This document shows positions 45,607 through 54,266 of a stretch of DNA of 64,000 nt, one piece after another; position 1 is the first letter of the stretch; every line of letters starts with the position of its first letter. The notes below the pieces were generated by a model. It ran no database searches, was not told where the DNA came from, and saw only the letters and a program-made list of their open reading frames with translations. The translations under genes were made by a program, and so were the position numbers. Source of the stretch: Granulicella mallensis (lineage in GTDB: Bacteria > Acidobacteriota > Terriglobia > Terriglobales > Acidobacteriaceae); the NCBI RefSeq assembly GCF_014203225.1, contig NZ_JACHIO010000003.1:310001-374000 (forward strand), read 5' to 3'.

Positions 45607-46470
45607 TTAATGCTTCATCAAGTCCGGAATCACCGGCGCGTCTGGAAATACTGTCGAAAGCGTTAAATCCCGATATTTTGCAGCTTCTTCTGCACGCGCC
45701 GATTCGACGTTTTTGACACGGATCTCCGCATCCTTGCCGAGGATCAACCGCTTGGGAACGTCTTGCATATTCGCCAGTTTCACGATTACATCAGCAATCT
45801 TCTTAGGGTCGCCCTCTGATCTCCCGCGAAGCGAAGCCAGCAACTTATAAATCGCCCCAACCGATGCCTCGTACTCCGGAAGCACGTCCGGCGAAGATTC
45901 ACCGGCTCTCTGAGCCCAGTTCGTGCGGATGCCGCCAGGCTCCAACGTGCAAACTTTTACCCCAAACGGAGCTACTTCAGAGGCTAATGAATCGCTGAAG
46001 CCACCCACAGCCCACTTTGCCGCATGATAGGGCGAGTTGCCCGGCATTGCGAGGCGTCCGCCGACTGACGATATCTGAAAGATGTATCCGCTCTTCTGAC
46101 GGCGCATCACCGGCAGAGCCGCATGCGTTGTATACACGATACCGAATAGGCAGGTCTCCACTACATCGCGGAACTGCTCAGATGTCATCTGCTCGAACGG
46201 AGCGAAGTATCCATAGCCGGCATTGTTCACGAGCACATCCAGCCTGCCGTATGTGTCCACAGCGGTCTGCACGGCGGCTTTTGCTGCCTCTTCATCCCGG
46301 ACATCCAGCTTCACCGGTGTGACTCGTTGTCCATACTGCTCCACCAAGGAGCTCAACTCTTCTAAACGCCGCGCCCCTGCGACAACGCGGTCTCCTGCCG
46401 CCAGCGCAGCCTCTGCAATGTCCCGTCCTAAACCGTTACCGCTTCCAGTTATTAGCCAACTCTTCGCCAT
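45607..46470 (-). CDS. Classical SDR oxidoreductase
   Basis: A 287-residue short-chain dehydrogenase. Cofactor loop LITGSGNGLGRDIAEAAL, then GARR (NADP-type basic residue), NNAGYG, the catalytic Ser in ISSVGG and YHAAK for Tyr/Lys. It resembles the group that includes ketoreductases acting on small carbonyls. ATG 46470 has GGAGGT 9 nt upstream and is preferred over an upstream in-frame ATG. It lies 82 bp from the next leftward gene (alpha/beta hydrolase) and probably shares its promoter. Confidence 0.9.
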   Translation of the reverse strand: MAKSWLITGSGNGLGRDIAEAALAAGDRVVAGARRLEELSSLVEQYGQRVTPVKLDVRDEEAAKAAVQTAVDTYGRLDVLVNNAGYGYFAPFEQMTSEQFRDVVETCLFGIVYTTHAALPVMRRQKSGYIFQISSVGGRLAMPGNSPYHAAKWAVGGFSDSLASEVAPFGVKVCTLEPGGIRTNWAQRAGESSPDVLPEYEASVGAIYKLLASLRGRSEGDPKKIADVIVKLANMQDVPKRLILGKDAEIRVKNVESARAEEAAKYRDLTLSTVFPDAPVIPDLMKH

Positions 46471-46552
46471 ATGTATGTGACCTCCAGCCTGAATAGATTC
46501 AAGAATCATCGAGTGGTTCCTTTATGAGCTTCTTCGCAACTGCCCGCTGAGA

Positions 46553-47317
46553 TTATGCCGCCGCGGCCTGAAGAATGAGAGCCGCAATCTCCTTCGAATG
46601 AGAAACCAGAGAAAGATGGCTGCTTTGTAGCTCGATCGTATGTGCCTTCATGCGTTTCGCCATGAAGCGCTCAAGGTCGGGATCAATCGTCCGGTCTTGA
46701 GTTGAGACTGCGTAAAAGCTTGGCTTGGAGTGCCATGCTGCCTGCGTTGTTTTCTCTGCAGTAAGCGCCCTATGAAATGGTTGCTGAACAGCATAAAGAA
46801 CGCGAGCCCTTTCCCTCGGCACGTTTCCTGCAAAGTCTCGGAGAAACGCTTCTTCGGTTAGGCGTCCTATCTCGCCGTCAAAGACTATGCCAGCCGAAGC
46901 AGGCGGTGTTGGGAACCGCTTGGCTAGCGCCGAATAATCCTCTCCGGCGTCGGGCGCTCGCGCGGCCACATAGACCAAGGCCGTCACCTTCGGGTCGAGG
47001 CCAGTCTCGCTTACAAGAACTCCGGAAAATGAATGCCCAACCAGAACGGTCGGTCCGTCTTGCTCGGCGAGAACGCGACGGGTCTCGGCAACGGCATCCT
47101 GCAAAGTGTTTAGCGGATTCTGAACGGCGGTCGCTGTCATTCCCGCCGACTGCAGTCGCGCAATGACCTCTGACCAGGACGACCCGTCAGCAAATAACCC
47201 ATGCACAAGCACAACATTGCGCGCCTTCAGGGTGTCGGCAGCTGCGGGGAGCATCGATGGAAACAAACCGATCGCCGAAGCCGCGGCAATCCATGTTAGA
47301 AAATTACGTCGATCCAT
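46553..47317 (-). CDS. Alpha/beta hydrolase with twin-arginine signal
   Basis: A 254-residue hydrolase. MDRRNFLTWIAAASAIGLF is a Tat-type signal. The oxyanion region is VVLVHGLFADGSSW, the nucleophile elbow VGHSFSGV (Ser) and the C-terminal histidine is in ELQSSHLSLV. The group includes small esterases related to plant-type methyl-ester hydrolases. It is divergent from the SDR gene at 47440, with both operators in the gap, so it is probably under the TetR repressor. Confidence 0.88.
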   Translation of the reverse strand: MDRRNFLTWIAAASAIGLFPSMLPAAADTLKARNVVLVHGLFADGSSWSEVIARLQSAGMTATAVQNPLNTLQDAVAETRRVLAEQDGPTVLVGHSFSGVLVSETGLDPKVTALVYVAARAPDAGEDYSALAKRFPTPPASAGIVFDGEIGRLTEEAFLRDFAGNVPRERARVLYAVQQPFHRALTAEKTTQAAWHSKPSFYAVSTQDRTIDPDLERFMAKRMKAHTIELQSSHLSLVSHSKEIAALILQAAAA

Positions 47318-47363
47318 CCTCTTACTCCTGAATGAAGTTTTCTCTTAGAAACGCTCTCGCCTC

Positions 47364-47424
47364 TTGACAATGATGACACACATCATTGTAAATGATGAAA
47401 GCAACAATGATGGTAAACATCATT
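47364..47424. promoter_or_regulatory. Promoter with two TetR-type operators between hydrolase and SDR genes
   Basis: A -35 box TTGACA (47364-47369) and a -10-like TGTAAA (47387-47392) are 17 bp apart on the plus strand. Between and across them lies a perfect 9+9 palindrome ACAATGATG-N5-CATCATTGT (47367-47389). A second site AATGATG-N5-CATCATT follows at 47406-47424, just before the SDR ribosome site. The same element is found before tetR. Confidence 0.78.
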
Positions 47425-47439
47425 AGAGGAGTGGCATTT

Positions 47440-48192
47440 ATGAGCGTTTCCCTGCAAGGAAAGGTAGCTGTGGTTACGGGTGGTGGTGAAGGCATCGGAC
47501 TCGCGTCCGCTAAACGGATTGCCGAGGAAGGCGCATCTGTCTTCATCGTAGGTCGCCGTCAGGCGATCCTAGACGCGGCTGTGGCAACAATTGGAGGCGA
47601 TGTTGTGGCTCTGCAAGCAGACGTCTCGAAGCCCGCCGACCTCGATCGGGTTTACGAAGCGGTTCGCGCGTCAAAGGGCAAGATCGACATTCTGGTCGCT
47701 AATGCCGGAGTTCAAACCAGAGAAGCGCTCGGGTCGATCACGGAAGAAGGAATTGATTACCAACTGGCAGTCAACTTCAAGGGCGTCATCTTCACCGTGC
47801 AGCAGGCTCTGCCGTTACTGACCGACGGCGGCTCGATCATTCTGACATCGTCCGCGACAGCCCTGAAAGGTATTCCCCAGCGCACTGTTTATTCCGCTAC
47901 TAAAGCTGCTATCCGCAGTTTTGCTCGGACCTGGGCGAATGAACTTAAAGCCCGCCGCATTCGCGTCAATGTCTTCTCCCCTGGACCGATTCTCACGCCT
48001 TTGCTGGAGGCAACCTTCGCTGATCCGAAGGTCAAGGAAGCCTATATGACGAACGTCGTCGGCGCCGTTCCACTTGGCCGTGCTGGGCGGTCGGCAGAGA
48101 TGGGAGAAGTTGTGGCCTTCCTTGCGTCCGACGCAGCCAGCTATATCAACGGAGCGGACATTCAAGCTGACGGCGGCTTCGCGCAGGTCTAA
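47440..48192 (+). CDS. SDR family oxidoreductase (FabG-like)
   Basis: A 250-residue classical SDR. It has VVTGGGEGIGLASAKRI, VGRR, the ANAGVQ motif, SS in LTSSATA, YSATKAA, and the NVFSPGPILTPL tail of the FabG-like group. ATG 47440 is chosen: AGAGGA lies 9 nt upstream. The longer frame would begin inside the operators. Probable substrate is a small ketone or aldehyde. It is the first gene of the rightward unit and is followed at 28 bp by an esterase-like gene. Confidence 0.92.
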   Translation: MSVSLQGKVAVVTGGGEGIGLASAKRIAEEGASVFIVGRRQAILDAAVATIGGDVVALQADVSKPADLDRVYEAVRASKGKIDILVANAGVQTREALGSITEEGIDYQLAVNFKGVIFTVQQALPLLTDGGSIILTSSATALKGIPQRTVYSATKAAIRSFARTWANELKARRIRVNVFSPGPILTPLLEATFADPKVKEAYMTNVVGAVPLGRAGRSAEMGEVVAFLASDAASYINGADIQADGGFAQV

Positions 48193-48219
48193 GCATCGCG
48201 CGTGGCTTTGGGGGGGGAC

Positions 48220-49320
48220 ATGGGACTTTCACGACGTGCTTTTGTAACTCAGGTCGGCTGCACAGGCGGTTACACAGCTGCCTTGGCGACGATGCAGTCT
48301 CTGGGAGTGATGACGATGAAGGGGCAGGCACCACAGCAAATATCGGCATCACCAGGAAACCCAAGTGCAGTCGGCAGATTCCAGCTCCAGCTTTCGCCGA
48401 CAGTCAAGCCGAGCGATACGAGCACCAGTATCGTCATCCATCCCGACCCATCAAAACAGATCGTCTGCGGCAAGGTGCCACTCACGACATACGACAACGT
48501 CGTATACAGCACGCCCAACGCCGCCAAGGGCGGACGCAGCCTCCGCATGGACATTCTCGTCTCGAAGACTCCCGGTAGAAAGCCGCTCGTTGTGTACGCT
48601 GCGGGAGGCGGATTTGTCATGGCGAATAAGGAAAGCGATCTTATGCTTCGCACCTACGTCGCGGAAGCCGGGTTCGTGGTCGCCAGCATCGAGTACAGGA
48701 CTGTCCGTGACGGTGCAACCTACCGAGAAGGGGTTGCAGATATGAAGTCAGCGATCCGTTTCTTGCGTAGCACCGCCGAGCAGTACAGCATCGACCCCGA
48801 CGATGTCGGCGTATGGGGGCAATCCGCGGGAGGCTACATCGTTGCGATGGTGGGTGTCACCAACAACGACAAGGCCTTCGACGTTGGCGATCATCTCGAT
48901 CAAAGTAGCAGTGTGAAAGCCGTGGTCGATAAATTCGGGCCATCCGATGTCTCTAAGGTAGATGCCGATTACAACGGAGCACAGAATGCACCTGCGAGGC
49001 GCGCACTCTATGTGAACGGCTTCCTCCCAGATGGAGGGCTTCGGGATCCAGTGTCCAGCCCGATCAATCACATCGCTCCATCGGACGTTGCCTTCCTCAT
49101 CTTTCATGGAAGTCATGACGGGTTGGTATCACCGAGTCAGACACTCATCTTTCATAACGCTCTACTCGCCGCCGGGGTCAATAGCAAGCGGTACGTCCTC
49201 GAAGGTGCGAACCATGGGGATCTCACCGTTCTCGGAGATAAGGTCGCGGGTCTCCCGTGGTCTTCTATGCAAACAATGGACCTCATTGTCGACTTTTTCC
49301 GAACTTCGCTAGCTTTTTGA
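48220..49320 (+). CDS. Alpha/beta hydrolase/esterase (BD-FAE-like), probably Tat-exported
   Basis: About 366 residues. ATG 48220 follows a G-run and the protein starts MGLSRRAFVTQVG, a twin-arginine signal. The esterase core has VVYAAGGGFVMANKES (oxyanion, HGGG-like but A-A-G-G-G here), the nucleophile in GVWGQSAGGYI, the acid in the FHGSHDGLVSP region and the His in GANHGDLT. Of the type that hydrolyses short acyl esters. The HGGG histidine is replaced by alanine. Same strand and 28 bp from the SDR gene. Confidence 0.88.
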   Translation: MGLSRRAFVTQVGCTGGYTAALATMQSLGVMTMKGQAPQQISASPGNPSAVGRFQLQLSPTVKPSDTSTSIVIHPDPSKQIVCGKVPLTTYDNVVYSTPNAAKGGRSLRMDILVSKTPGRKPLVVYAAGGGFVMANKESDLMLRTYVAEAGFVVASIEYRTVRDGATYREGVADMKSAIRFLRSTAEQYSIDPDDVGVWGQSAGGYIVAMVGVTNNDKAFDVGDHLDQSSSVKAVVDKFGPSDVSKVDADYNGAQNAPARRALYVNGFLPDGGLRDPVSSPINHIAPSDVAFLIFHGSHDGLVSPSQTLIFHNALLAAGVNSKRYVLEGANHGDLTVLGDKVAGLPWSSMQTMDLIVDFFRTSLAF

Positions 49321-49405
49321 AGTCTGGGATAAGTGAACTCCTGCCGCCTATATCTGGGCGGCTCTATTGACCAGAAATGTTCCAACGCTTAGAAAGCAGG
49401 TTGAC

Positions 49406-49903
49406 TTGTCAAACGAGGAACTCTTCGCAGCAACAGCAATCAACACATGGTACACAATGGCCTCGCGGCTTGAGAAAGCCCTTTCCACGATGAGCGAGGA
49501 AGACTTGCAATTGGAAGTAGCTCCAGAACGGAATCGGGTTTACTACCTTCTTGGGCATTTGACGGCGTTTCACGACCGCCTTTTTCATCAGTTGGGGTTA
49601 GGCGAGCGACTTTACCCGGCACTCGAAGATTCCTTCGTAACCAAGCCAGACCGAAGCGGCAAGGATTCATTCGATGGAGCGGCTCTACGGCGAATGTTTG
49701 CAGAGATAAGCGCCACGGTTGCCAGCGGGCTTCATGCCATGCCACCCGCACAATTGCTCCAAAAAGCCGAATCAGTATCGGAGCAGGATTTTGCAGCACA
49801 GCCGCTGCGAAATCGTCTTGCTGCCCTTATCAATTCGACGGCACACATGATGCTCCACTTGGGCCAGATCCGCCTTGCTCTGAGACCCGATAACAAATCA
49901 TGA
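49406..49903 (+). CDS. DinB-family protein
   Basis: A roughly 165-residue four-helix protein. L-L-G-H-L-T-A-F-H-D and the late H-M-M-L-H-L-G-Q-I-R-L carry histidines at the positions that bind metal in DinB/YfiT-like proteins. Such proteins include thiol transferases. The frame opens at TTG 49367; TTG 49406 has AGCAGG just upstream and is preferred. A decayed copy of its second half lies at 59020-59285. Confidence 0.8.
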   Translation: MSNEELFAATAINTWYTMASRLEKALSTMSEEDLQLEVAPERNRVYYLLGHLTAFHDRLFHQLGLGERLYPALEDSFVTKPDRSGKDSFDGAALRRMFAEISATVASGLHAMPPAQLLQKAESVSEQDFAAQPLRNRLAALINSTAHMMLHLGQIRLALRPDNKS

Positions 49904-50005
49904 CACTTGCCTGCCATCAGATTCGATCGAAGGAGATGACGACCGGAGACATTCTGCTTACGGCCTGTCGGCATCCTCGATTGTTTGCGGCACAGAAGGA
50001 GAGAT

Positions 50006-50410
50006 ATGAATACCGAACACAACATCGAAATCGCTAAGAATTACCTCAAGGCCGTCGGCAATCGCGATGTCGAGGCGGTTGCAGAGCTGATGACGGAAGA
50101 TGCGACATGGTGGATCATCCCGGGCTCGAAGTTCTCGGGAGATTACAAGATCAATAACTTTCTTGCCGAGATGCCTGCTTTCTTCGCCCTCGCCACTGGC
50201 GACCTTGAGTTTGAGATCCTTCAGGTTTTGGCCGAGGACGATCAGGTCGCGATCGTCGCCAAGGGGAATATGCCCCTCAAGAGCGGGGCCAACTACAACA
50301 GCGATTACAGCTTCTTCTTCACCTTCCGCGACGGCAAGATCTTGAGTGGCCGTGAATATTTGGACGGCGTGCTTGTCAACAAGATCTTTGGCGCTCCCGA
50401 ACGTTCGTGA
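50006..50410 (+). CDS. NTF2-like (SnoaL-type) protein
   Basis: A 134-residue cone-shaped fold protein: N-I-E-I-A-K-N-Y-L-K-A-V, D-V-E-A-V-A-E-L-M-T-E-D-A-T-W-W-I, F-F-F-T-F-R-D-G-K-I. The group holds isomerases, dehydratases and ligand-binding proteins, often in catabolic clusters. AAGGAG precedes ATG 50006. Just upstream of the haloalkane dehalogenase gene. Its substrate cannot be named. Confidence 0.85.
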   Translation: MNTEHNIEIAKNYLKAVGNRDVEAVAELMTEDATWWIIPGSKFSGDYKINNFLAEMPAFFALATGDLEFEILQVLAEDDQVAIVAKGNMPLKSGANYNSDYSFFFTFRDGKILSGREYLDGVLVNKIFGAPERS

Positions 50411-50486
50411 GAGGCGTGGATGCGACCGGCCCCCATGTTCGTGACGAATGGGTGGCACCCAAATAGTGTTAGAACTTTAATCGGAG

Positions 50487-51365
50487 ATGCTCGTGGCTCA
50501 ACGTTCAATGAAATATGTAGAAGTTCTCGGCTCGAAGATGGCTTATGTGGATGAAGGCACAGGCGAAGCAACACAAACCGTCGCACTATTTCTTCATGGC
50601 AACCCAACCTCGTCCTATCTCTGGCGAAACGTGATTCCACATGTGGCTCCACACATGCGCTGCATTGCCCCGGACTTGATAGGTTTCGGTGATTCTGACA
50701 AACCGGAGCTCTCGTACAGGGTCGAGGACCATGCACGTTACATCCAGGCGTTCATCGAGGCGTTGCACCTAAGAGACGTTGTATTGGTCGTACACGATTG
50801 GGGATCTGCACTAGGTTTGGATTGGGCACGGCGAAACTCAGCTAGAGTCAAGGGCGTGGCACTGATGGAGTTCATCGCGCCGGTTACAACATGGTTGGAT
50901 CTCAGCCCTGCGGCTTACGACTATCTCCGAACCATTCGCGACCCGAAGCTGGGACGGAAGATGGTAATCGAGCAAAACAGTTTCATCGAGCAGGGTCTAC
51001 CCGCCGGCATGCTTCGCCAGCTTTCCGCCGAAGAGATGAAAGACTACCGTCGTCCCTTTTTCAGTCCAACGACGAGGGAGCCGCTCTACCGGTTTCCCAA
51101 CGAACTTCCAATTGCAGGAAACCCAAGCGATGTTTACGCCATGGCGATCGCTTATCATGACTGGCTCATGACAACTGAGACGCCCAAACTCTTCTTTCAT
51201 GCCCAGCCCGGCATATTCATTCCGCCGCAGCTAGCCGAGATTTATTCCAAACGTCTGAAGTCCTGCCGCACGGTTGATCTTGGACCAGGGCTCCATTATC
51301 TGCAGGAAGATCACCCAGACAAGATCGGACAGGAGATTGCCGCATGGCTGAAGACTCTCGATTGA
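50487..51365 (+). CDS. dhaA: Haloalkane dehalogenase (HLD-II)
   Basis: A 292-residue alpha/beta hydrolase that replaces halide with water in haloalkanes. Residues match the DhaA group: FLHGNPTSSYLWRN holds the halide-binding Asn, VVHDWGSALGLDWARR holds the nucleophile Asp and second halide ligand Trp, MEFIAP holds the acidic Glu, and GLHYLQEDHPDKIG the catalytic His. All five key residues are present, so it is probably active. The start at ATG 50487 has no ideal ribosome site; ATG 50508 is possible. It is flanked by NTF2-like genes in the same direction. Confidence 0.92.
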   Translation: MLVAQRSMKYVEVLGSKMAYVDEGTGEATQTVALFLHGNPTSSYLWRNVIPHVAPHMRCIAPDLIGFGDSDKPELSYRVEDHARYIQAFIEALHLRDVVLVVHDWGSALGLDWARRNSARVKGVALMEFIAPVTTWLDLSPAAYDYLRTIRDPKLGRKMVIEQNSFIEQGLPAGMLRQLSAEEMKDYRRPFFSPTTREPLYRFPNELPIAGNPSDVYAMAIAYHDWLMTTETPKLFFHAQPGIFIPPQLAEIYSKRLKSCRTVDLGPGLHYLQEDHPDKIGQEIAAWLKTLD

Positions 51366-51416
51366 ACCCAGGTGAAATCGAAGGGGAGTGCTCATCTTCA
51401 CCAAGAGGATAAATTC

Positions 51417-51944
51417 ATGAAACGTAGCTATCTCAAGCCAATCGAAACGTTTTCAGTTGCTGCTGGACTCGCGCTCTTATTCATGGGAACCATCGGTATA
51501 GCAAAGGCCCAGTCTCCCCAAGAAGGTGTCACCTCGAACAAAAAGCAAGTAGAGGCGATGCTTATAGCATGGAAGAATGGCACCGGCGAACTGCTTCCCT
51601 TACTCGATGACAACGTCCGTTGGACCATCACTGGCAACTCGCTTGGTGCCGGTACAACGGTTGGGAAACCCGAGCTTGTAGAGAAAATTCTCAATCCCTT
51701 TGGTGCCAGGTTTGCGTCTTCCGCAAACAAGTTCAAACCAACAACCATTCGTGGGATCTACGGAGACGGAGACACCGTCATCGCGAACTTTGATGGATAC
51801 GGCATTTCCAATGATGGGAAGCCGTATTCGAACTCGTATGTTTGGATTCTCAGGATGCACGGAGGCAAGGTTGTCGAAGCGACGGCATTTTTCGATGCGG
51901 TCGCATTCGACGATCTGTGGACCCGCGTGAAACCTCAACCGTAG
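51417..51944 (+). CDS. Exported NTF2-like (SnoaL-type) protein
   Basis: A 175-residue protein with an N-terminal signal peptide (FSVAAGLALLFMGTIGIAKA). The rest is NTF2-like: K-Q-V-E-A-M-L-I-A-W-K-N-G, L-L-D-D-N-V-R-W-T-I-T-G-N-S and S-Y-V-W-I-L-R-M-H-G-G-K-V. ATG 51417 is set by the signal peptide and an AGAGGA site; the frame is open further upstream. It follows dhaA by about 50 bp and is likely co-transcribed. Confidence 0.83.
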   Translation: MKRSYLKPIETFSVAAGLALLFMGTIGIAKAQSPQEGVTSNKKQVEAMLIAWKNGTGELLPLLDDNVRWTITGNSLGAGTTVGKPELVEKILNPFGARFASSANKFKPTTIRGIYGDGDTVIANFDGYGISNDGKPYSNSYVWILRMHGGKVVEATAFFDAVAFDDLWTRVKPQP

Positions 51945-51995
51945 GATTATGCGACCGCGGAAAAGGGATCACTCTCTACAGTATCTACTTAAAAG

Positions 51996-52028
51996 GTGCA
52001 TATGCCCCTATAATAGGGGCATATGCAC
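51996..52028. promoter_or_regulatory. Perfect 33-bp palindrome over the marR promoter and start
   Basis: 15-bp arms GTGCATATGCCCCTA and TAGGGGCATATGCAC around TAA. TATAAT (52009-52014) lies at its centre and the marR ATG (52023-52025) is in the right arm. This is almost certainly the MarR operator and would control a promoter with a nearly leaderless transcript. Confidence 0.85.
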
Positions 52029-52526
52029 ACATCCCGTGGGATCAAGACGGCCTCTCCCTCCTCTGACCAGTTAAACGACTGCAACTGCACCGCTTTGCGA
52101 AAGGCCTCTCGAAGGCTCTCGCAACTCTACGACTCCGCTCTTGCGCCCACGGGCTTGAAGTCGACACAGTATTCCATCCTTTCGGAGATCAGCCGATGGA
52201 CTGAGACCCCGCCCACCGTGCGGCAACTTGCCGACGCGCTAGTGATGGACCGCTCGACGCTTGGGCACAACTTGCGGCCCCTCGAACGAGATCAGCTGGT
52301 TTCGATGGCAGGTGTTGAGACGGACCGGCGGCGGAGACATGTCGGGCTGACACAGAAGGGCGTAGCCACGTTTGCCGAGGCGAAGAAGCTGTGGCGCACG
52401 GCTCAGAATCACTTTGAGAAAAGGTTCGGGGCCTCGCAGTCGGCCGAACTCCGCGGCATTCTGCTTGGTATTGCGGCCGATGGAGCATTTGCGCAGCCGA
52501 TGTCGGCTTCAGCTTCAACCCGTTAG
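52023..52526 (+). CDS. MarR-family repressor
   Basis: A 167-residue winged-helix regulator: LRKASRRLSQLYDSALAPTG, STQYSILSEIS, the recognition region TVRQLADALVMDRSTLGHNL and the wing TDRRRRHVGLTQKGVA. The start lies inside the palindrome at 51996-52028, so no normal ribosome site is available; translation may be leaderless. The stop is 10 bp before the MFS transporter, forming a repressor/efflux operon. Confidence 0.93.
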   Translation: MHTSRGIKTASPSSDQLNDCNCTALRKASRRLSQLYDSALAPTGLKSTQYSILSEISRWTETPPTVRQLADALVMDRSTLGHNLRPLERDQLVSMAGVETDRRRRHVGLTQKGVATFAEAKKLWRTAQNHFEKRFGASQSAELRGILLGIAADGAFAQPMSASASTR

Positions 52527-52536
52527 GAGTTCCGTT

Positions 52537-54126
52537 ATGGCTACATCCCCTCCAACACCGCATTACAAATCCCCGGAACGGCGCAAGTTTGCGATATTGC
52601 TGACGACTTCCCTCGTCTGCTCTTTGATCATGCTTGATGCCAATGTCGTCGCGGTCTCGTTGCCAGCTATCGCGAGATCTCTGGGTGCTTCCTTCACGGA
52701 CATCGAGTGGGTTGTGAGCGCCTACGTACTTCCCTTTGCCGCTCTGCTGCTGGCCGCAGGATCTCTAGCAGACCGCCACGGCAGAAAGCGTACGATGCTT
52801 GCCGGCTTGGCAATCTTTGCCTTCGCCTCAGGGCTATGCGGACTTGCGCATTCGGCCTTAATTCTAAATTTGGCTCGTGCTCTTCAAGGCGTCGGCGCTA
52901 GTCTCTTGCTGACGTCAGCCCTTGCAGTCATCAATCATGCCTTTGCAGGACAGGAACGGGCGCAAGCCTACGCTTTTTGGGGGGCTTGCCTGGGAATCGC
53001 GATCACCAGTGGACCGATCATCGGCGGGGCGATCACCAGTTTCTTCGGATGGCGCTGGACCTTCCTAGTAAACCTTCCTTTCTGCGCCGTCCTCTTTGTG
53101 GCCTCTTTCATCCTTGTGGAAGAGTCACGAGATCATGAGACTAAGAATCTCGACATCGCGGGTATTCTAACGCTGAGTTCAGGGCTCTTTTTGTTGATCT
53201 GGGCCTTGATCGACGGCAACAGCGCTGGGTGGACTACTCCCGCTATCCTCTGGCGCTTCGCGGCGGCTGCAGGCTTGCTGGGCGCGTTCGTAGTTGCAGA
53301 ACTTCGCCAAACGCGCCCGATGGTGGATTTGGCTCTCTTCGCACAGCCAACTTTCCTCGGGTCGGCTTTTGCGATGGTCGGATACGCAGGTGGGGCTCAG
53401 GTGATGATTTTTTACATGCCGATGTACCTACAAAATGCGTATGGATTCGAGCCCGCCAAGGCGGGCCTCGCCATGATTCCATTTGCACTACCGATGTTTC
53501 TGACGCCGCGTCTCGGCAGCCGACTTGCGAAGAGCTACTCAGGCCGCGCCCTTCTCACAGCCGGTCTCATGACAACCCTGCTCGGGAACCTCCTCCTTTA
53601 TGGCATTGCACACGCCGGCATGACCTATCCCGTTTTTGTCGTTGGCATGCTCGTGGCCGGGGTAGGAGCTGGTCTCCTGAATAGTGAGACGGCTAAGGTG
53701 ATGCAGGGGGCAGTTCCCGCGCAGCGAGCCGGCATGGCTTCGGGACTGGCAGCGACTACTCGATTCGTCGGGCTGTTGCTAGGCGTTGCCGCACTTGGCT
53801 CGGTGCTGGCCCAGGTTGTATCGAGCCAGTTCGTTAGCGCAGCCGTAGCGCTTGGTCTCCAACCGCAGTTTGCGGTACAGGCCGCGAAGCGAGTGGCCTC
53901 CGGCGATCTTGCAGGCGTAATGGCCGACGTTCCGTCGCGGCTTCAAACGCAGGTTCATGCAGCCGGCTGGGCGGCGTTCGCGGGCGGATTCGCGGCAGCG
54001 AGCTTGGTTGCTGCTGCCGTGGCTGCTCTCACCGGCCTTCTCACATTTCTTCTGGTTCGCTCAACCGACACTGCACCCGGCACCGATGTCAATGATAGTG
54101 GCGCGTTGGTTGCAATGATGGAGTAG
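52537..54126 (+). CDS. MFS drug efflux transporter, DHA2 (EmrB/QacA) family
   Basis: About 529 residues with 14 hydrophobic segments. Family motifs: LDANVVAVSLPAIARSLGAS at the start (motif D1), LADRHGRKRTMLAGLA (motif A), and W-R-W-T-F-L-V-N-L-P-F (after motif C). AGGAGT lies 6 nt before ATG 52537; the frame upstream overlaps marR and is not used. It most likely exports a toxic organic compound that acts as MarR ligand. Confidence 0.92.
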   Translation: MATSPPTPHYKSPERRKFAILLTTSLVCSLIMLDANVVAVSLPAIARSLGASFTDIEWVVSAYVLPFAALLLAAGSLADRHGRKRTMLAGLAIFAFASGLCGLAHSALILNLARALQGVGASLLLTSALAVINHAFAGQERAQAYAFWGACLGIAITSGPIIGGAITSFFGWRWTFLVNLPFCAVLFVASFILVEESRDHETKNLDIAGILTLSSGLFLLIWALIDGNSAGWTTPAILWRFAAAAGLLGAFVVAELRQTRPMVDLALFAQPTFLGSAFAMVGYAGGAQVMIFYMPMYLQNAYGFEPAKAGLAMIPFALPMFLTPRLGSRLAKSYSGRALLTAGLMTTLLGNLLLYGIAHAGMTYPVFVVGMLVAGVGAGLLNSETAKVMQGAVPAQRAGMASGLAATTRFVGLLLGVAALGSVLAQVVSSQFVSAAVALGLQPQFAVQAAKRVASGDLAGVMADVPSRLQTQVHAAGWAAFAGGFAAASLVAAAVAALTGLLTFLLVRSTDTAPGTDVNDSGALVAMME

Positions 54127-54266
54127 GTTGTAGCCGTTTGGCCGGGAGCTTGAACTTCAATTGAAGCGACGAGCTACTGGCTCGTCTGCATAAGTCGAGG
54201 GATTCTCTACCTAAACACAAGTCAAGGTTCTTTGAAGCGATCCTAGGCTGGACTGAGGTATCCAAC

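Noticed and set aside
46553-49320. Possible link of the hydrolase/SDR genes to the NRPS cluster
   Set aside because: They are 27 kb away, behind a mobile region, and have their own TetR operators.
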